In this document: piece after piece, positions 19,089 through 29,362 of the stretch
Layout of the letters: the number at the start of each line of letters is the position of its first letter
Position numbering within the stretch: the first letter of the stretch is position 1
DNA from: Pseudomonadota bacterium
GTDB lineage: Bacteria; Pseudomonadota; Alphaproteobacteria; Rhizobiales; Xanthobacteraceae
Assembly (NCBI GenBank): GCA_016195095.1
Contig: JACQAE010000035.1
Location: 1-46,097 of the forward strand
Direction of reading: 5' to 3'
Length of the DNA: 46,097 bases
Notes under the pieces: generated by a model
The model's input: only the letters and a program-made list of their open reading frames with translations
Databases searched by the model: none
Told to the model about the DNA's origin: nothing
Program-made: the position numbers and the translations under genes

Positions 19089-19798
19089 GTTTTCACCGTG
19101 GCGGGCGTATAGCTTGTCGTGTCGCCTTTGGGGCGCTCGTCGGGCGGCATGCGGCCCTCGACCATGTAGTACACGGTCTCGGCAATATTGGTCGCGTGGT
19201 CCCCAATGCGTTCGATGTTTTTGGCGCAGAACAACAGATGGATGCAGGCGGTGATGTTGCGCGGGTCCTCCAGCATGTAGGTCAGCAATTCGCGAAACAG
19301 CGAATTATTCACGGCGTCAACGTCTTCGTCGCTGCGCCACACTGCCATCGCGCGGGCGACGTCGCGCCGCGCGTAGGCGTCGAGCACGTCCTTGATCTGC
19401 GCGAGCACCAGCTCGGTCATGTGCTCGAGGCCGCGCATGAGCCTTTGCGAATCGAACTCGCCTTCGAGCGCGACGACGCGCTTGCCGATGTTCTTGGCAA
19501 GGTCGCCGATGCGCTCGAGATCGTTGGCGACGCGCAACGCAGCCACGATCTCGCGCAGGTCGACCGCCATCGGTTGGCGCCGCGCGATCGTGAGGATCCC
19601 GCGTTCCTCGATGGCGCGTTGCAGGGCATCGATGCGGGCATCCTCGCCGATGATGCGCTGGGCGAAGTGAACGTCGCGCCGCGCCAACGCGTCGAGGGCA
19701 TCGGCGATCTGCTTTTCGGCGAGCCCACCCATCTCCGCGACCATGCGGCCAAGTTCCTGGAGATCGGCGTCGAATGCCTTGGCGGTATGTTCGGTCAT
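19085..19798 (-). CDS. phoU: Phosphate signalling protein PhoU
   Basis: TEHTAKAFDADLQELGRMVAEMGGLAEKQIADAL...ANDLERIGDLAKNIGKR...KNIERIGDHATNIAETVYYMVEG. Confidence 0.94.
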   Translation of the reverse strand: MTEHTAKAFDADLQELGRMVAEMGGLAEKQIADALDALARRDVHFAQRIIGEDARIDALQRAIEERGILTIARRQPMAVDLREIVAALRVANDLERIGDLAKNIGKRVVALEGEFDSQRLMRGLEHMTELVLAQIKDVLDAYARRDVARAMAVWRSDEDVDAVNNSLFRELLTYMLEDPRNITACIHLLFCAKNIERIGDHATNIAETVYYMVEGRMPPDERPKGDTTSYTPATVKT

Positions 19799-19839
19799 CG
19801 TTGACGCTCCTGCTCGAAGGTCCGGACGGGCGCGAAGGG

Positions 19840-20652
19840 TCAGCCAAAGCGGCCGGTGATGTAGTCCTGCGTGCGCTTGTCGCCAGGGGAGGTGAACATC
19901 CGCGAGGTTGCGTCGAACTCCACGAGCTCGCCGAGATACATGAACGCCGTGTAGTCGGAGACGCGCGCCGCCTGCTGCATGTTGTGGGTGACAATCACGA
20001 TGGTGTAGTCCTCCTTGAGCTCATCGATCAATTCCTCGATCTTGGCCGTCGAGATCGGGTCGAGCGCCGAGCACGGTTCATCCAATAAGATCACCTCCGG
20101 GCGCACCGCGATCGAGCGCGCGATGCACAGCCGCTGCTGCTGTCCGCCGGACAGGCTCAGTCCACTGGTGGCGAGCTTGTCCTTGACCTCGTCCCACAGC
20201 GCCGCGCGGCGCAGGGCCTGCTCGACGCGCATGCCGAGATCGGCGGCGGACAAGCGCTCATAGAGCCGCGCCCCGAAGGCGATGTTCTCGTAGATCGACA
20301 TCGGAAATGGCGTCGGTTTCTGGAACACCATGCCGATACGCGAACGCAACAGATTGACGTCCTGGTGTGGCGCAAGAACGTCCACGCCGTCGACCAATAC
20401 CTCGCCTTCGGCGCGCTGATCGGGATAAAGGTCGTACATGCGGTTGAGCACGCGCAACAGCGTTGATTTCCCGCAACCCGACGGTCCGATAAACGCCGTC
20501 ACGTGATGTTCATACAATGGCAGGGAAATGGCGTTCAGCGCGCGGTTGCTAGCGTAGTGGAAACTGAGATTGCGGATCGAAATCTTTTCCCGACGTAAGG
20601 CTCGGTCAATGGCGTCATCGGTCCTGGCGGCGGCGATTGAGGCGATGTTCAT
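19840..20652 (-). CDS. pstB: Phosphate ABC transporter ATP-binding protein
   Basis: [60 protein letters not shown]; start set at MNIAS, as the ORF track begins too far upstream. Confidence 0.95.
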   Translation of the reverse strand: MNIASIAAARTDDAIDRALRREKISIRNLSFHYASNRALNAISLPLYEHHVTAFIGPSGCGKSTLLRVLNRMYDLYPDQRAEGEVLVDGVDVLAPHQDVNLLRSRIGMVFQKPTPFPMSIYENIAFGARLYERLSAADLGMRVEQALRRAALWDEVKDKLATSGLSLSGGQQQRLCIARSIAVRPEVILLDEPCSALDPISTAKIEELIDELKEDYTIVIVTHNMQQAARVSDYTAFMYLGELVEFDATSRMFTSPGDKRTQDYITGRFG

Positions 20653-21500
20653 GGCATCTTCCGCGGTGCGGCGAGCGCGCGCGCGACGATGGAGAGGGCG
20701 AGCACCGCAACGGTAATGACGAGCGCGCCGGTCCAGGCCAATTTCTGCCAATCCTTGTAAGGGCTGAGCGCGAACTGAAAGATCACCGCCGGCAGGCTGG
20801 CCATCGGGGCATTGAGATCAGTACTGAAGAATTGGTTGTTGAGCGCGGTGAAGAGGAGCGGCGCGGTCTCGCCGCTGATGCGCGCGATCGCCAGCAACAC
20901 GCCGGTGAGCATTCCGGCGCCGGCCGCGCGATAGCAGATACTGCGAATGACGTTGGCGCGCGGAATGCCGAGCGCGGCTGCGGCTTCGCGCATCTGGTCG
21001 GGGACCAGCCGGAGCATGTCCTCGGTGGTGCGCACCACCACCGGGATCACGATGACGGCGAGGGCGACGGCGCCGGCAAGGCCGGAAAAATGGCCCATTG
21101 GCGCCACCATGACCTCGTAGATGAACAGGCCGACCACGATCGAAGGCGCGCTGAGCAGGATGTCGTTGACAAAACGCACGACCGTCGACAGGCGGGAATG
21201 GCGGCCGTATTCGGCCATGTAGGTGCCGGCGAGGATACCGACGGGAGTGCCGATGGCGACAGCCAGCGCGGTGATGATCAGGCTACCGATGATCGGATTG
21301 AGCAGGCCGCCGTCGGCGCCCGGTGGCGGCGTCATTTCGGTGAACACCCGCAGCGACAGGCCGGCGAGGCCTTCCCACACGAGGACGCCAAGAATGAGTA
21401 CCAGCCAGCCGACGCCGACGATCGTGGCGAGGAATGATAGCGTCATCATGATGACGTCGCGGCGTTTGCGCCGGCGATAGAGCGTGCTCATGCCAATCAT
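20649..21500 (-). CDS. pstA: Phosphate ABC transporter permease PstA
   Basis: PtsA/PstA-type permease: [17 protein letters not shown]...[45 protein letters not shown]. Confidence 0.92.
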   Translation of the reverse strand: MIGMSTLYRRRKRRDVIMMTLSFLATIVGVGWLVLILGVLVWEGLAGLSLRVFTEMTPPPGADGGLLNPIIGSLIITALAVAIGTPVGILAGTYMAEYGRHSRLSTVVRFVNDILLSAPSIVVGLFIYEVMVAPMGHFSGLAGAVALAVIVIPVVVRTTEDMLRLVPDQMREAAAALGIPRANVIRSICYRAAGAGMLTGVLLAIARISGETAPLLFTALNNQFFSTDLNAPMASLPAVIFQFALSPYKDWQKLAWTGALVITVAVLALSIVARALAAPRKMP

Positions 21501-22489
21501 CCGATCCGGCGTTCGATCCGCGCCAACATATATCGCGAGATGGCAAGCACGAAGAAGGTAATCACGAACAGGATAAGGCCGAGCGCGATCAGCGACGCGG
21601 TATAGAGGTCGCCGACCGCCTCGGTGAACTCATTGGCGATGGCGGCGGAAATGGTGGTGCCGGGCGCGAGCAGCGAAGCCGAAATCTTGTGCGCGTTGCC
21701 AATGACAAAGGTAACCGCCATGGTCTCTCCCAGCGCGCGGCCGAGCCCGAGCATGATCCCCCCGATGATGCCGACTCTTGTATAGGGAATGACCACGTTC
21801 CACACGACTTCCCAGGTCGTGCAGCCGATGCCGTAGGCCGCCTCCTTGAGCACGGCCTGAACCTGCTCGAAGACATCGCGCGAAATCGAGGTAATGAAGG
21901 GCAGCACCATGATCGCGAGGATCAGCGACGCCGTCAGTACGCCGATTCCGTAAGGCGGCCCGGCAAACAACGACGACAGCACGGGAACATTGCCGAAAAC
22001 CGTGATCAGGAACGGTTGCAGCGTGCCTTGCAAGAATGGCGCGAACACGAACAGTCCCCAGATGCCGAAGATGATGCTGGGAATGCCGGCCAATAGCTCG
22101 ATGGCGGTGCCGACCGGACGCTTGAGCCACGTTGGGCATAGCTCGGTCAGAAAGACGGAGATCAGGAGCCCAATCGGGACTGCGATCACCATGGCGATGA
22201 GCGCGGTCACCACCGTGCCATAGATCGGCGCCAGCGCGCCGAAATTCTCGGTCACCGGGTTCCAGCGCTCGCTCGCGAGAAAACCAAAACCGAACGCCCG
22301 CCACGCCGGCATCGAGCCGTCGATCAACGCGACGATCACGCCACCGAGTAGAACCAGGACACCGATTGCGGCGCCGCGCGTGACATTGCGGTAGATCGCG
22401 TCGTTGCGTCGCAACCGCTGGAGAATGCGCCCGCGCGTGGGCAGAGCGCGCGTTCGTGCGCCGTTTTTTCGCAGTGTCACATCAATCAC
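21497..22489 (-). CDS. pstC: Phosphate ABC transporter permease PstC
   Basis: [18 protein letters not shown]...[24 protein letters not shown]...[47 protein letters not shown]. Confidence 0.93.
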   Translation of the reverse strand: MIDVTLRKNGARTRALPTRGRILQRLRRNDAIYRNVTRGAAIGVLVLLGGVIVALIDGSMPAWRAFGFGFLASERWNPVTENFGALAPIYGTVVTALIAMVIAVPIGLLISVFLTELCPTWLKRPVGTAIELLAGIPSIIFGIWGLFVFAPFLQGTLQPFLITVFGNVPVLSSLFAGPPYGIGVLTASLILAIMVLPFITSISRDVFEQVQAVLKEAAYGIGCTTWEVVWNVVIPYTRVGIIGGIMLGLGRALGETMAVTFVIGNAHKISASLLAPGTTISAAIANEFTEAVGDLYTASLIALGLILFVITFFVLAISRYMLARIERRIG

Positions 22490-22569
22490 GGGTCGCCTCC
22501 CGTCGGATGGCTTGCCGACCTCCTCCCGTCATGAACGCAGGAGGGCTTACACAAGCGGCCTTGCCGGGT

Positions 22570-22668
22570 AGAGCATGATCTTGAAAAGCGGGAACGGGCT
22601 TTCGGATGAGATCACGCTCAAACAAAGGGTGAGCGCCATCGTCCGGTTCAACCTGAAGCGACAAGGCT
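22570..22668 (+). repeat. Rhizobiales-type dispersed repeat, copy in the pstS-pstC intergenic region
   Basis: AGAGCATGATCTTGAAAAGCGGGAACGGGCTTTCGGATGAGATCACGCTCAAACAAAGGGTGAGCGCC...TTCAACCTGAAGCGAC; imperfect inverted ends GAGCATGATC/GATCACGCTC. Confidence 0.65.
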
Positions 22669-22707
22669 CCCGGCACAAGTCTTGAGTTGACGGACTGTGG
22701 ATATTGC

Positions 22708-22733
22708 GAAAAGGCGCCTTGCGGCGCCTTTTC
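22708..22733 (-). terminator. Intrinsic-terminator-like hairpin downstream of pstS
   Basis: GAAAAGGCGCC-TTGC-GGCGCCTTTTC: perfect 11-bp stem, 18 nt downstream of the pstS stop; short U tract on the minus strand. Confidence 0.75.
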
Positions 22734-22750
22734 CCAGTCAAACGGCATCA

Positions 22751-23800
22751 TCAATGGGACAATGCGAAAATCGGTTTGCCGCCCGCATCTTTTACTTCCA
22801 CCGCCCAAACCTTCTGGATGGCGGCGACGACATTCATTGGCAACGGGACGTAGTCGAGCGCTTCGGCCATCGCGCCGCCCTTGGCGAAGGCCCAGGCGAA
22901 AAATCTCAGCGCCTCGCCCGCCGCCGCCGCATCCTTCGGCTGTTTGTGTATGAGGATGAACGTGGCGCCGGAGATCGGCCATGCGGTTGCGCCGGCTTCG
23001 TTTGTCAGCATCACGCCGAAGCCTGGCGTGCCGGTCCAATTGGCGTTGGCTGCCGATGCCTGGAACGAGATCGCGGTCGGCGCGACGGTCTTTCCCTCCC
23101 GGTTCACCAAGGATGTGAAGGTGAGCTTGTTCTGCTTGGCATAGGCATATTCGACATAGCCGACCGAACCCCTGGTTTGCGCGACATTGTTGGCCACGCC
23201 CTCATTGCCCTTGGCGCCGATGCCGACCGGCCATTCGACCGCGGTGTTGCTGCCAACCTTGGACTTCCATTCCGCGCTTACCTTCGAGAGATAGTTGGTG
23301 AAAATAGCGGTGGTGCCGGATCCGTCGGAGCGGTGGACGACGACGATGGACTGCGCGGGAAGTTTCAATCCCGGATTGAGTGTGGCGATGGCTGCGTCGT
23401 TCCAAGTCTTAACCTCGCCTAGGAAAATGCGCGAGAGCGTCGGGCCATCGAGAATGATGCCGCCCGGCTTGATACCTTCGACGTTGATGACCGCCACGAC
23501 GCCGCCGAGCACGGTCGGGAACTGAATGAGGCCGCCCTTGTCTAAATCGGCGGCCTTGAGCGGCATGTCGGAGGCGCCAAAGGTAACCGTCCTGGCCAAT
23601 ATCTGTTTGATGCCGCCGCCGGAGCCGATTGATTGGTAGTTCAGGCCGATCCCGGTTTCCTTCTTATAAGCATCGGCCCATTTGGCATAAATCGGGAAGG
23701 GGAATGTGGCGCCGGCGCCGGAAATGTCGGCGGCGGTGGTGGGAAGCGTCGCGGCCAGGCCGAACGCGGCAGCCACGAAAATCGATCTCAATAGAGTCAC
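22751..23800 (-). CDS. pstS: Phosphate ABC transporter substrate-binding protein PstS
   Basis: GTG-initiated VTLLRSIFVAAAFGLAATLPTTAADISGAGATFPFPIYAKWADAYKKETGIGLNYQSIGSGGGIKQI; VHRSDGSGTTAIFTNYLSKVS. Confidence 0.94.
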   Translation of the reverse strand: MTLLRSIFVAAAFGLAATLPTTAADISGAGATFPFPIYAKWADAYKKETGIGLNYQSIGSGGGIKQILARTVTFGASDMPLKAADLDKGGLIQFPTVLGGVVAVINVEGIKPGGIILDGPTLSRIFLGEVKTWNDAAIATLNPGLKLPAQSIVVVHRSDGSGTTAIFTNYLSKVSAEWKSKVGSNTAVEWPVGIGAKGNEGVANNVAQTRGSVGYVEYAYAKQNKLTFTSLVNREGKTVAPTAISFQASAANANWTGTPGFGVMLTNEAGATAWPISGATFILIHKQPKDAAAAGEALRFFAWAFAKGGAMAEALDYVPLPMNVVAAIQKVWAVEVKDAGGKPIFALSH

Positions 23801-24002
23801 GGTGCTTCTCCAAGGTTGTGTTGAAAGCGGGCCAATACCGGCAGGCCGCCCGCGGATGAAATCCTGCGGCGCGGTCGTCGATTGGCGTGGCAGGTATGGC
23901 GCTGTCGCCGCGAGGCGGTCGAGCGCGGCGTTGGTTCCTCGATTGCCGCGCAACCCGACTTGCCGTCCGAAGCCGTCCATGCGGGTGTGATACAAACCGA
24001 CG

Positions 24003-24020
24003 ATGACAGCGTGATGACAG
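24003..24020 (-). promoter_or_regulatory. Pho box upstream of pstS
   Basis: Minus strand reads CTGTCAT-CACG-CTGTCAT: two exact 7-nt direct repeats with 11-bp period, matching the PhoB box consensus, about 200 nt upstream of pstS. Confidence 0.88.
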
Positions 24021-24048
24021 TCCAACCAATTGAATTCTTGCAGGTAAA

Positions 24049-25380
24049 CTACTTCAAGGAACTCGGGGCGGGGATCGGGGGATTGCGCGCCAGCGGCAGG
24101 CACACGGTAAACGTCGCGCCTTGGCCCGGCTCGCTTGCGATCGCCAAATGCCCGCGATGTCGCGCCAGGCTATGCTTGACCAGGGCAAGCCCCAGGCCGG
24201 TTCCACCCTGCGCGCGGCTTTCGGCCACGTCCACTCGGTAGAACCGCTCGGTCAGGCGCGGCAGGTGCTCACGCGCAACGCCGGGGCCGTAGTCGCGCAC
24301 CGCCGCCGTCGCTTCGTCGCCGTCGCCGCTGCGGCGGACGCCAAGTAGGACTTCCACGCGCTTTCCGGACGCTCCATATTTCAGCGCGTTCTCGACAAGA
24401 TTTTCAAATACGCGCACGAGTTCGTCGCGGTCGCCCGGCACGACGACGGGCTCCGCCGGCGCCGCGACGCTGATCTCCACACCGCGATCGCGCGCCAGCG
24501 TCTGCAAGCCATCGGCGACCTGGCGCAGCAGCAAGACAAGATCGACGGATGCCTGCGGGCGCATATGAACGTCGCGCTCGATGCGTGAGAGCGAGAGCAG
24601 GTCGTCGATCAACCGTGCCATGCGTGTTGCCTGCTCGTGCATGATGGCGAGGAAGCGTTGGCGCGACCCGGCATCGTCGCGGGCGGCTCCCTGCAACGTC
24701 TCGATAAACCCTGACAGGGATGCGAGCGGCGTGCGCAATTCATGGCTGGCGTTGGCGACGAAATCGGCGCGCATCTCCTCCACGCGCCGCAGTGGCGAGA
24801 GGTCGTGGATCATCAGCACGAGAAGGCCGCCTCGCACGGGCGCCGCCGTGGAAATGGGCGCGATCGGCGCAATAATCGCCTCGCTCCATCGCTCGACCGG
24901 GACGCGCTCAAGGAGCGTAACGCGTCGGGCCTCGCCACCTGCCGTCGCCAGGCGGATCGCTTCCACGATTTCGGGCATGCGAAACGCGATGGACACCGCC
25001 TCGTTCACGCGCAGCGAAGGCGCAAATGCCCTGGCCGCGGCATTGCTGGCCACGACCGATCCATCGCGGTCGAATACGACGAGCGGGTCGGGAATGGCGG
25101 CGATGACCGCACCGATGACGTGATTCGCTATCGCCAGCTCGTCGGCAACGTGCCCGCGTGCCGCCAAGGTCGGCGTTGCCGACGTGGCGTTACTTGTCAG
25201 TGCCGCGGCCGCGATCACGGCCAGGGCGATGAGGGCATATGGCGCCGCCAACGCACCCGTAACCACGAGTACCGCGAAGGCAAGCGTTGCAATGACAATG
25301 GTCGCTCGCGCACGCGCAAGCGCGCCAGCCAGGGAGGAAGCGAGGGAAGCCATGCGGTAGCCGTCGCGGTCAGCGGCCAA
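24049..25380 (-). CDS. phoR: Phosphate regulon sensor histidine kinase PhoR
   Basis: PAS-like region, H-box FVANASHELRTPLASLSGFIETLQGAA, N-box VFENLVENALKYG, G-box GGTGLGLALVKHSLARHRG. Confidence 0.9.
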   Translation of the reverse strand: MAADRDGYRMASLASSLAGALARARATIVIATLAFAVLVVTGALAAPYALIALAVIAAAALTSNATSATPTLAARGHVADELAIANHVIGAVIAAIPDPLVVFDRDGSVVASNAAARAFAPSLRVNEAVSIAFRMPEIVEAIRLATAGGEARRVTLLERVPVERWSEAIIAPIAPISTAAPVRGGLLVLMIHDLSPLRRVEEMRADFVANASHELRTPLASLSGFIETLQGAARDDAGSRQRFLAIMHEQATRMARLIDDLLSLSRIERDVHMRPQASVDLVLLLRQVADGLQTLARDRGVEISVAAPAEPVVVPGDRDELVRVFENLVENALKYGASGKRVEVLLGVRRSGDGDEATAAVRDYGPGVAREHLPRLTERFYRVDVAESRAQGGTGLGLALVKHSLARHRGHLAIASEPGQGATFTVCLPLARNPPIPAPSSLK

Positions 25381-25533
25381 GGGTTTCGTTGGACAATGCG
25401 GGCTGCATCATATGGGAGCGCGCGGTAGGTTGCGACGCCTTAATGCGGGCGCTGGCGAAGGCTGCGGAGTGTGTTCGCCTGCTCGGCGGCGCGGCTGCTG
25501 GCAAGCTCGCGTCAAATCGGCTACGGCAGTGGC

Positions 25534-26898
25534 ATGACCGCCACGCCGCAAGACACTTCCGGGACCGGCCGCGCCTCGTTTGCCTGGACGCTTGCGGTCT
25601 ATCTCAAGCCGCGCGTGCTGATCGTTATGTTCCTTGGGTTTTCTTCAGGGCTACCGCTCGCCCTGTCGGGATCGACGCTCCTTGTTTGGATGCGCGAGAT
25701 GCAGGTCGATCTCGGCACCATCGGATTGTTCGCGCTGGTTGGCACCCCCTACACGCTGAAGTTCCTGTGGGCTCCGGTCGTCGACGCGCTTGACGCGCCC
25801 ATCCTCTCGCCGCTGCTCGGCCGCCGGCGCGGATGGCTCGTGCTCTCGCAGCTCCTCTTGATGGCAGCGATCGTATTGCTGGCGTTTTGCGATCCGGCGA
25901 GCGCGCCCGGGCTCGTGGCGCTCGGCGCGCTCCTGGTTGCCGCCGCCTCGGCCACGCAGGATATCGTCATCGACGCGTTTCGCATCGAGACCCTCGATGC
26001 GAACGAACAGGGCGCCGGCATGGCGAGCTATGTCGCGGCCTACCGGGTTGGCATGCTCGCTTCTACGGTCGGCGCGCTCTATGTCGTCACCGGTTTCGAG
26101 CAGGAGCTTGGTTTCATGCGGCCGGCCGCCTGGACCGTCGGCTATCTGGTCATGGCCGCCCTCGTCGCCGTCGGCATGGTCACTGCGCTCGTGGCAACGG
26201 AGCCGGAAAAGCCCGCCGCCGCCGAGATTGGCGCCAAAGCGCACACCGGCGCGGGCGCGATTGGGCGCGTTACCGGTGCGGCCGCCGGCGCGTTTGGCGA
26301 TTTCCTCGCGCGCGACGCGGCGTTCGTCGTGCTGGCCTTCGTCGTGCTCTACAAGTTTTGCGACGCGTTCGCCGGCACGATGACGGCGCCGTTCGTCATC
26401 GATCTCGGATTTTCGCGCACCGACTACGCCAATATCGTCAAGGGCGTGGGTCTTGCCGCCACCTTGGTCGGTGGCTTTGTCGGCGGCGCGATCGCGCGCG
26501 GCGTGCCGCTGGCGTCATGTCTGTGGTTGGGCGGCATCCTGCAGGCGGTCTCCAACCTGGCGTTCGCCTGGCTCGCGCTCGCTGGCCTCAACTACCCGGC
26601 GCTTATCGCGGCGATCATCGCCGAGAACTTCACCGGGGCCATCGGCACGGTGATCTTCGTCGCCTACCTCTCAGCGCTATGCAAAAACCCGCTGCATACG
26701 GCGACGCAATTCGCACTCTTGACGGCGCTCGCCGCTGTTGGGCGCACCTATCTGTCGTCCGGCGCCGGCTTCCTCGCGCAGGCGACCGGATGGCCGACGT
26801 TCTTCGTGCTCAGCGCGCTGGTCGCGCTGCCGAGCCTCGCGCTCCTGGCCTGGCTACAGGCGCGCGGACATTTCCGCACGCTCGACCGCCCGGCGTGA
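25534..26898 (+). CDS. AmpG-like MFS transporter (muropeptide permease family)
   Basis: LIVMFLGFSSGLPLALSGSTLLVWMREMQVDLGTIGLFALVGTPYTLKFLWAPVVDALDAP...GRRRGWLVLSQLLLMAAIV...ATQDIVIDAFRIE. Confidence 0.85.
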   Translation: MTATPQDTSGTGRASFAWTLAVYLKPRVLIVMFLGFSSGLPLALSGSTLLVWMREMQVDLGTIGLFALVGTPYTLKFLWAPVVDALDAPILSPLLGRRRGWLVLSQLLLMAAIVLLAFCDPASAPGLVALGALLVAAASATQDIVIDAFRIETLDANEQGAGMASYVAAYRVGMLASTVGALYVVTGFEQELGFMRPAAWTVGYLVMAALVAVGMVTALVATEPEKPAAAEIGAKAHTGAGAIGRVTGAAAGAFGDFLARDAAFVVLAFVVLYKFCDAFAGTMTAPFVIDLGFSRTDYANIVKGVGLAATLVGGFVGGAIARGVPLASCLWLGGILQAVSNLAFAWLALAGLNYPALIAAIIAENFTGAIGTVIFVAYLSALCKNPLHTATQFALLTALAAVGRTYLSSGAGFLAQATGWPTFFVLSALVALPSLALLAWLQARGHFRTLDRPA

Positions 26899-26932
26899 GC
26901 GCTTTATTCGCGCCAATGGCCCGCGGCGATCG

Positions 26933-29272
26933 TCATGCGCCTGCCGCCGGCGGCGACGCAAAGGCCGGCGGCGGAATACGGCGTTTCGACGCCGCCTCGT
27001 AGGCCGAAGCGATCCGCAGCAGGACGTCCTCCGCTCCCGGCTCGGCGCGAAACACGAGCGAGAATGGCAGGCCCGGTGGCGCGATCGTCGTCGGATGGTG
27101 CGACGGGGTGGAGACGTAGCGCGTGGCGTCGGCGCTTAGCGAAAAAACCGGATCGTAGACGGTCGTGACATAGCCCGCAGGGATGAGCACTTCCGTCAGC
27201 CCCGCGTTCGGACCGCTTAGCGATTCGGGCGCGAGGTTGCTGGCGATGTCGTATTGGTGCGGCCAGCCGATAAGCCCCGGCGGCCAAGGCGTATGCAGGC
27301 GCACCAGCGCGTCGAGGCGATTTTCCAGGATCACCATCATATCGACCCGGCGCAGCAATTCGCGCAGCATGACGCGCTCATTGACGCCTTGACGGCCGCC
27401 GAGCGGATTGCGCGGGTCGGCGATTTCCTCCCAATTCTTGAACGCCACGCGCTGGTCGTCACCCCAGAATTTCGAGCGTGCGTTGAGCGTCGCGAAATCG
27501 CTCAGCGTTTCGGTGAACCCGCGATGTTTCCAATCCGCTGCACGTCGCATGAGGTACTGCGCGATATGGAACCGAAACGCCATCGCCAGTTCCTGCTGCT
27601 GGATAGTGGCGAGGTCGAGGTTTGCCGGCGGCGCGACGTGTTCTTCCACCATCGCCACCATATAGTCGATGGGTTGCATGGCGCCCGCGCCAAAGACCTT
27701 GCCTGGCATGAATTGCGTCGGCGCGATCGCCGCCGCGAATTCCTTGAACAACGGCTGGCCGTCCGCGCCGAGCCTGAACAAAAGGTCTGGCATGAATATC
27801 GGAACCAGCCGCGCCAGCGCGCGGCGAAAATCGGTGGTCATGGCCTCCACCTCGGGATCGCGCCGCCAGCGCGGGTCGGCGGATTCGACCAGCGTCGCGC
27901 CAAGCCGCCCGGCGAGAACCTCCTTGATCTCGCGCGCCGCCGCCGTGACGATCGGCACTTCGGTCATCGAGCCCGGCGGAAGCGCCATCGATTCGCGGAT
28001 GATTCCGAGGCGGATGCCGCTCAGCGCGCCTTGTGTTCCAGGAGCGCGCGCATGGCTGGCATAGGGCGTGTCCAGCACCGATGAACGCGGTACGGTCGTA
28101 TAGGGATCGCGTTTGTCGTAATAGCCCTCGAGCGGATCCTTGAGCGCGTCGAGCACTATGGCGCAATCGCCAATGGTGCGGGCGTGAATGCCGCTGCGAT
28201 CGCAATAGATGTCGGCGCCGATCGCGCCGCCGTCGAAGCCGAGCATCGCCTTGTGTGGCAGGATCAGCGCCACGGCATTGTGATTGGACGGCCCGCGGCA
28301 CGACGCACGCGTCTCCTCGCCAAGGCTCGCCATCACCAGATTGATGCTCACCGACAGCGCCGACCCGGAACTTGAGCCGAGCGAGGCGGATCGGCGCGTA
28401 TCGTAGGGATTGGTGGGATTGCCGCCCCATGAACTGCGCTGGTAGCCGAGCGTCGAGGGCAACACCTTGGCGGGCTTATGGCGCCCGCCGGGATCGCCGG
28501 CGCGGCCGTTATATTCCGTGCACACGGCCTTGGCGAAGATGATCGCCCCCTTGCGCCGCAGGATTTCAATCAGGAGGTGATCGCGGGCCGGAAAATCGAT
28601 GTCATAGCGCGCGTCGCCGCCGCCGGTGGAGCGCATGTCCATGGTGTCGAAGGAATCCTTGAACGAGAAAACGACGCCATGCATCGGCATCCGACCAAGG
28701 TCGGGATCGCGCCCATAGGTCGCGTCGAGCTCGGCGGCACGCTCAAGTGCGTCCGGCAGCCGGCGCAGATACTCGCATACCGGCGGAGCATCGGGCGGCA
28801 GCGGTCCTTGCGACGGGTGGCGATCGAAATCGCCGCGGCAGGTGACCGAGCGTTCGCCGCGAATATTGAGCGTGGCGAGCGCGTTCACCTGCCCGGCATC
28901 CGCCATCCCGACAATCATTCCGTATTGCTGCTGAACGCTGGCGTCGGATGCCGTCGGTTCCATGCGGCCATATTCGAGCGGCGGGCCGCGATATTTGTCG
29001 AGTTCGGGCAGGATCGTCGCGGCCTTGACGGTCTTTGTTGGAAAGCGCAGCGGCGCCATTGCGCGCACCACACCTTCGGCCGGCGTTACCGGAAGCCCAT
29101 CTTGTGTGACGAGAACGCTGGCGACGCCATTATATGCGCGCACGCGATCGATATATTGCTTAACAACCTCGACGCAGGTCGTGCGCCCCGCCCGGATCGC
29201 CGCGTGCAGTTCCTCGATTGTCGATTCCTCGACGCGGAACGCTCCTTGCTCGGCATCCGGCGCGCCACTCAT
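26933..29272 (-). CDS. Amidase-signature family protein, long (779 aa)
   Basis: Catalytic Lys context HGVVFSFKDSFDT, cis-Ser context SLGSSSGSALSVSINLVMASLG, nucleophile context EETRASCRGPSNHNAVALILP; N-terminal IEELHAAIRAGRTTCVEVVKQYIDRVRAYNG. Confidence 0.82.
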   Translation of the reverse strand: MSGAPDAEQGAFRVEESTIEELHAAIRAGRTTCVEVVKQYIDRVRAYNGVASVLVTQDGLPVTPAEGVVRAMAPLRFPTKTVKAATILPELDKYRGPPLEYGRMEPTASDASVQQQYGMIVGMADAGQVNALATLNIRGERSVTCRGDFDRHPSQGPLPPDAPPVCEYLRRLPDALERAAELDATYGRDPDLGRMPMHGVVFSFKDSFDTMDMRSTGGGDARYDIDFPARDHLLIEILRRKGAIIFAKAVCTEYNGRAGDPGGRHKPAKVLPSTLGYQRSSWGGNPTNPYDTRRSASLGSSSGSALSVSINLVMASLGEETRASCRGPSNHNAVALILPHKAMLGFDGGAIGADIYCDRSGIHARTIGDCAIVLDALKDPLEGYYDKRDPYTTVPRSSVLDTPYASHARAPGTQGALSGIRLGIIRESMALPPGSMTEVPIVTAAAREIKEVLAGRLGATLVESADPRWRRDPEVEAMTTDFRRALARLVPIFMPDLLFRLGADGQPLFKEFAAAIAPTQFMPGKVFGAGAMQPIDYMVAMVEEHVAPPANLDLATIQQQELAMAFRFHIAQYLMRRAADWKHRGFTETLSDFATLNARSKFWGDDQRVAFKNWEEIADPRNPLGGRQGVNERVMLRELLRRVDMMVILENRLDALVRLHTPWPPGLIGWPHQYDIASNLAPESLSGPNAGLTEVLIPAGYVTTVYDPVFSLSADATRYVSTPSHHPTTIAPPGLPFSLVFRAEPGAEDVLLRIASAYEAASKRRIPPPAFASPPAAGA

Positions 29273-29362
29273 GCGAATATCCTTTCCACCACCTTGGACA
29301 ATACCCCCAGCGTGGCGCGGATGGCGCGCACCGAAGCGAGCCCGCCGGCCGGCTTCATGGCC

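Noticed and set aside
22751-24103. pstS ORF as given (450 aa) overlapping phoR
   Set aside because: N-terminal extension has no signal peptide and runs over the Pho box; GTG at 23800 gives a normal PstS.
25833-27002. 389-aa plus-strand ORF
   Set aside because: Alternate-frame shadow of the AmpG-like gene; Arg-rich composition.
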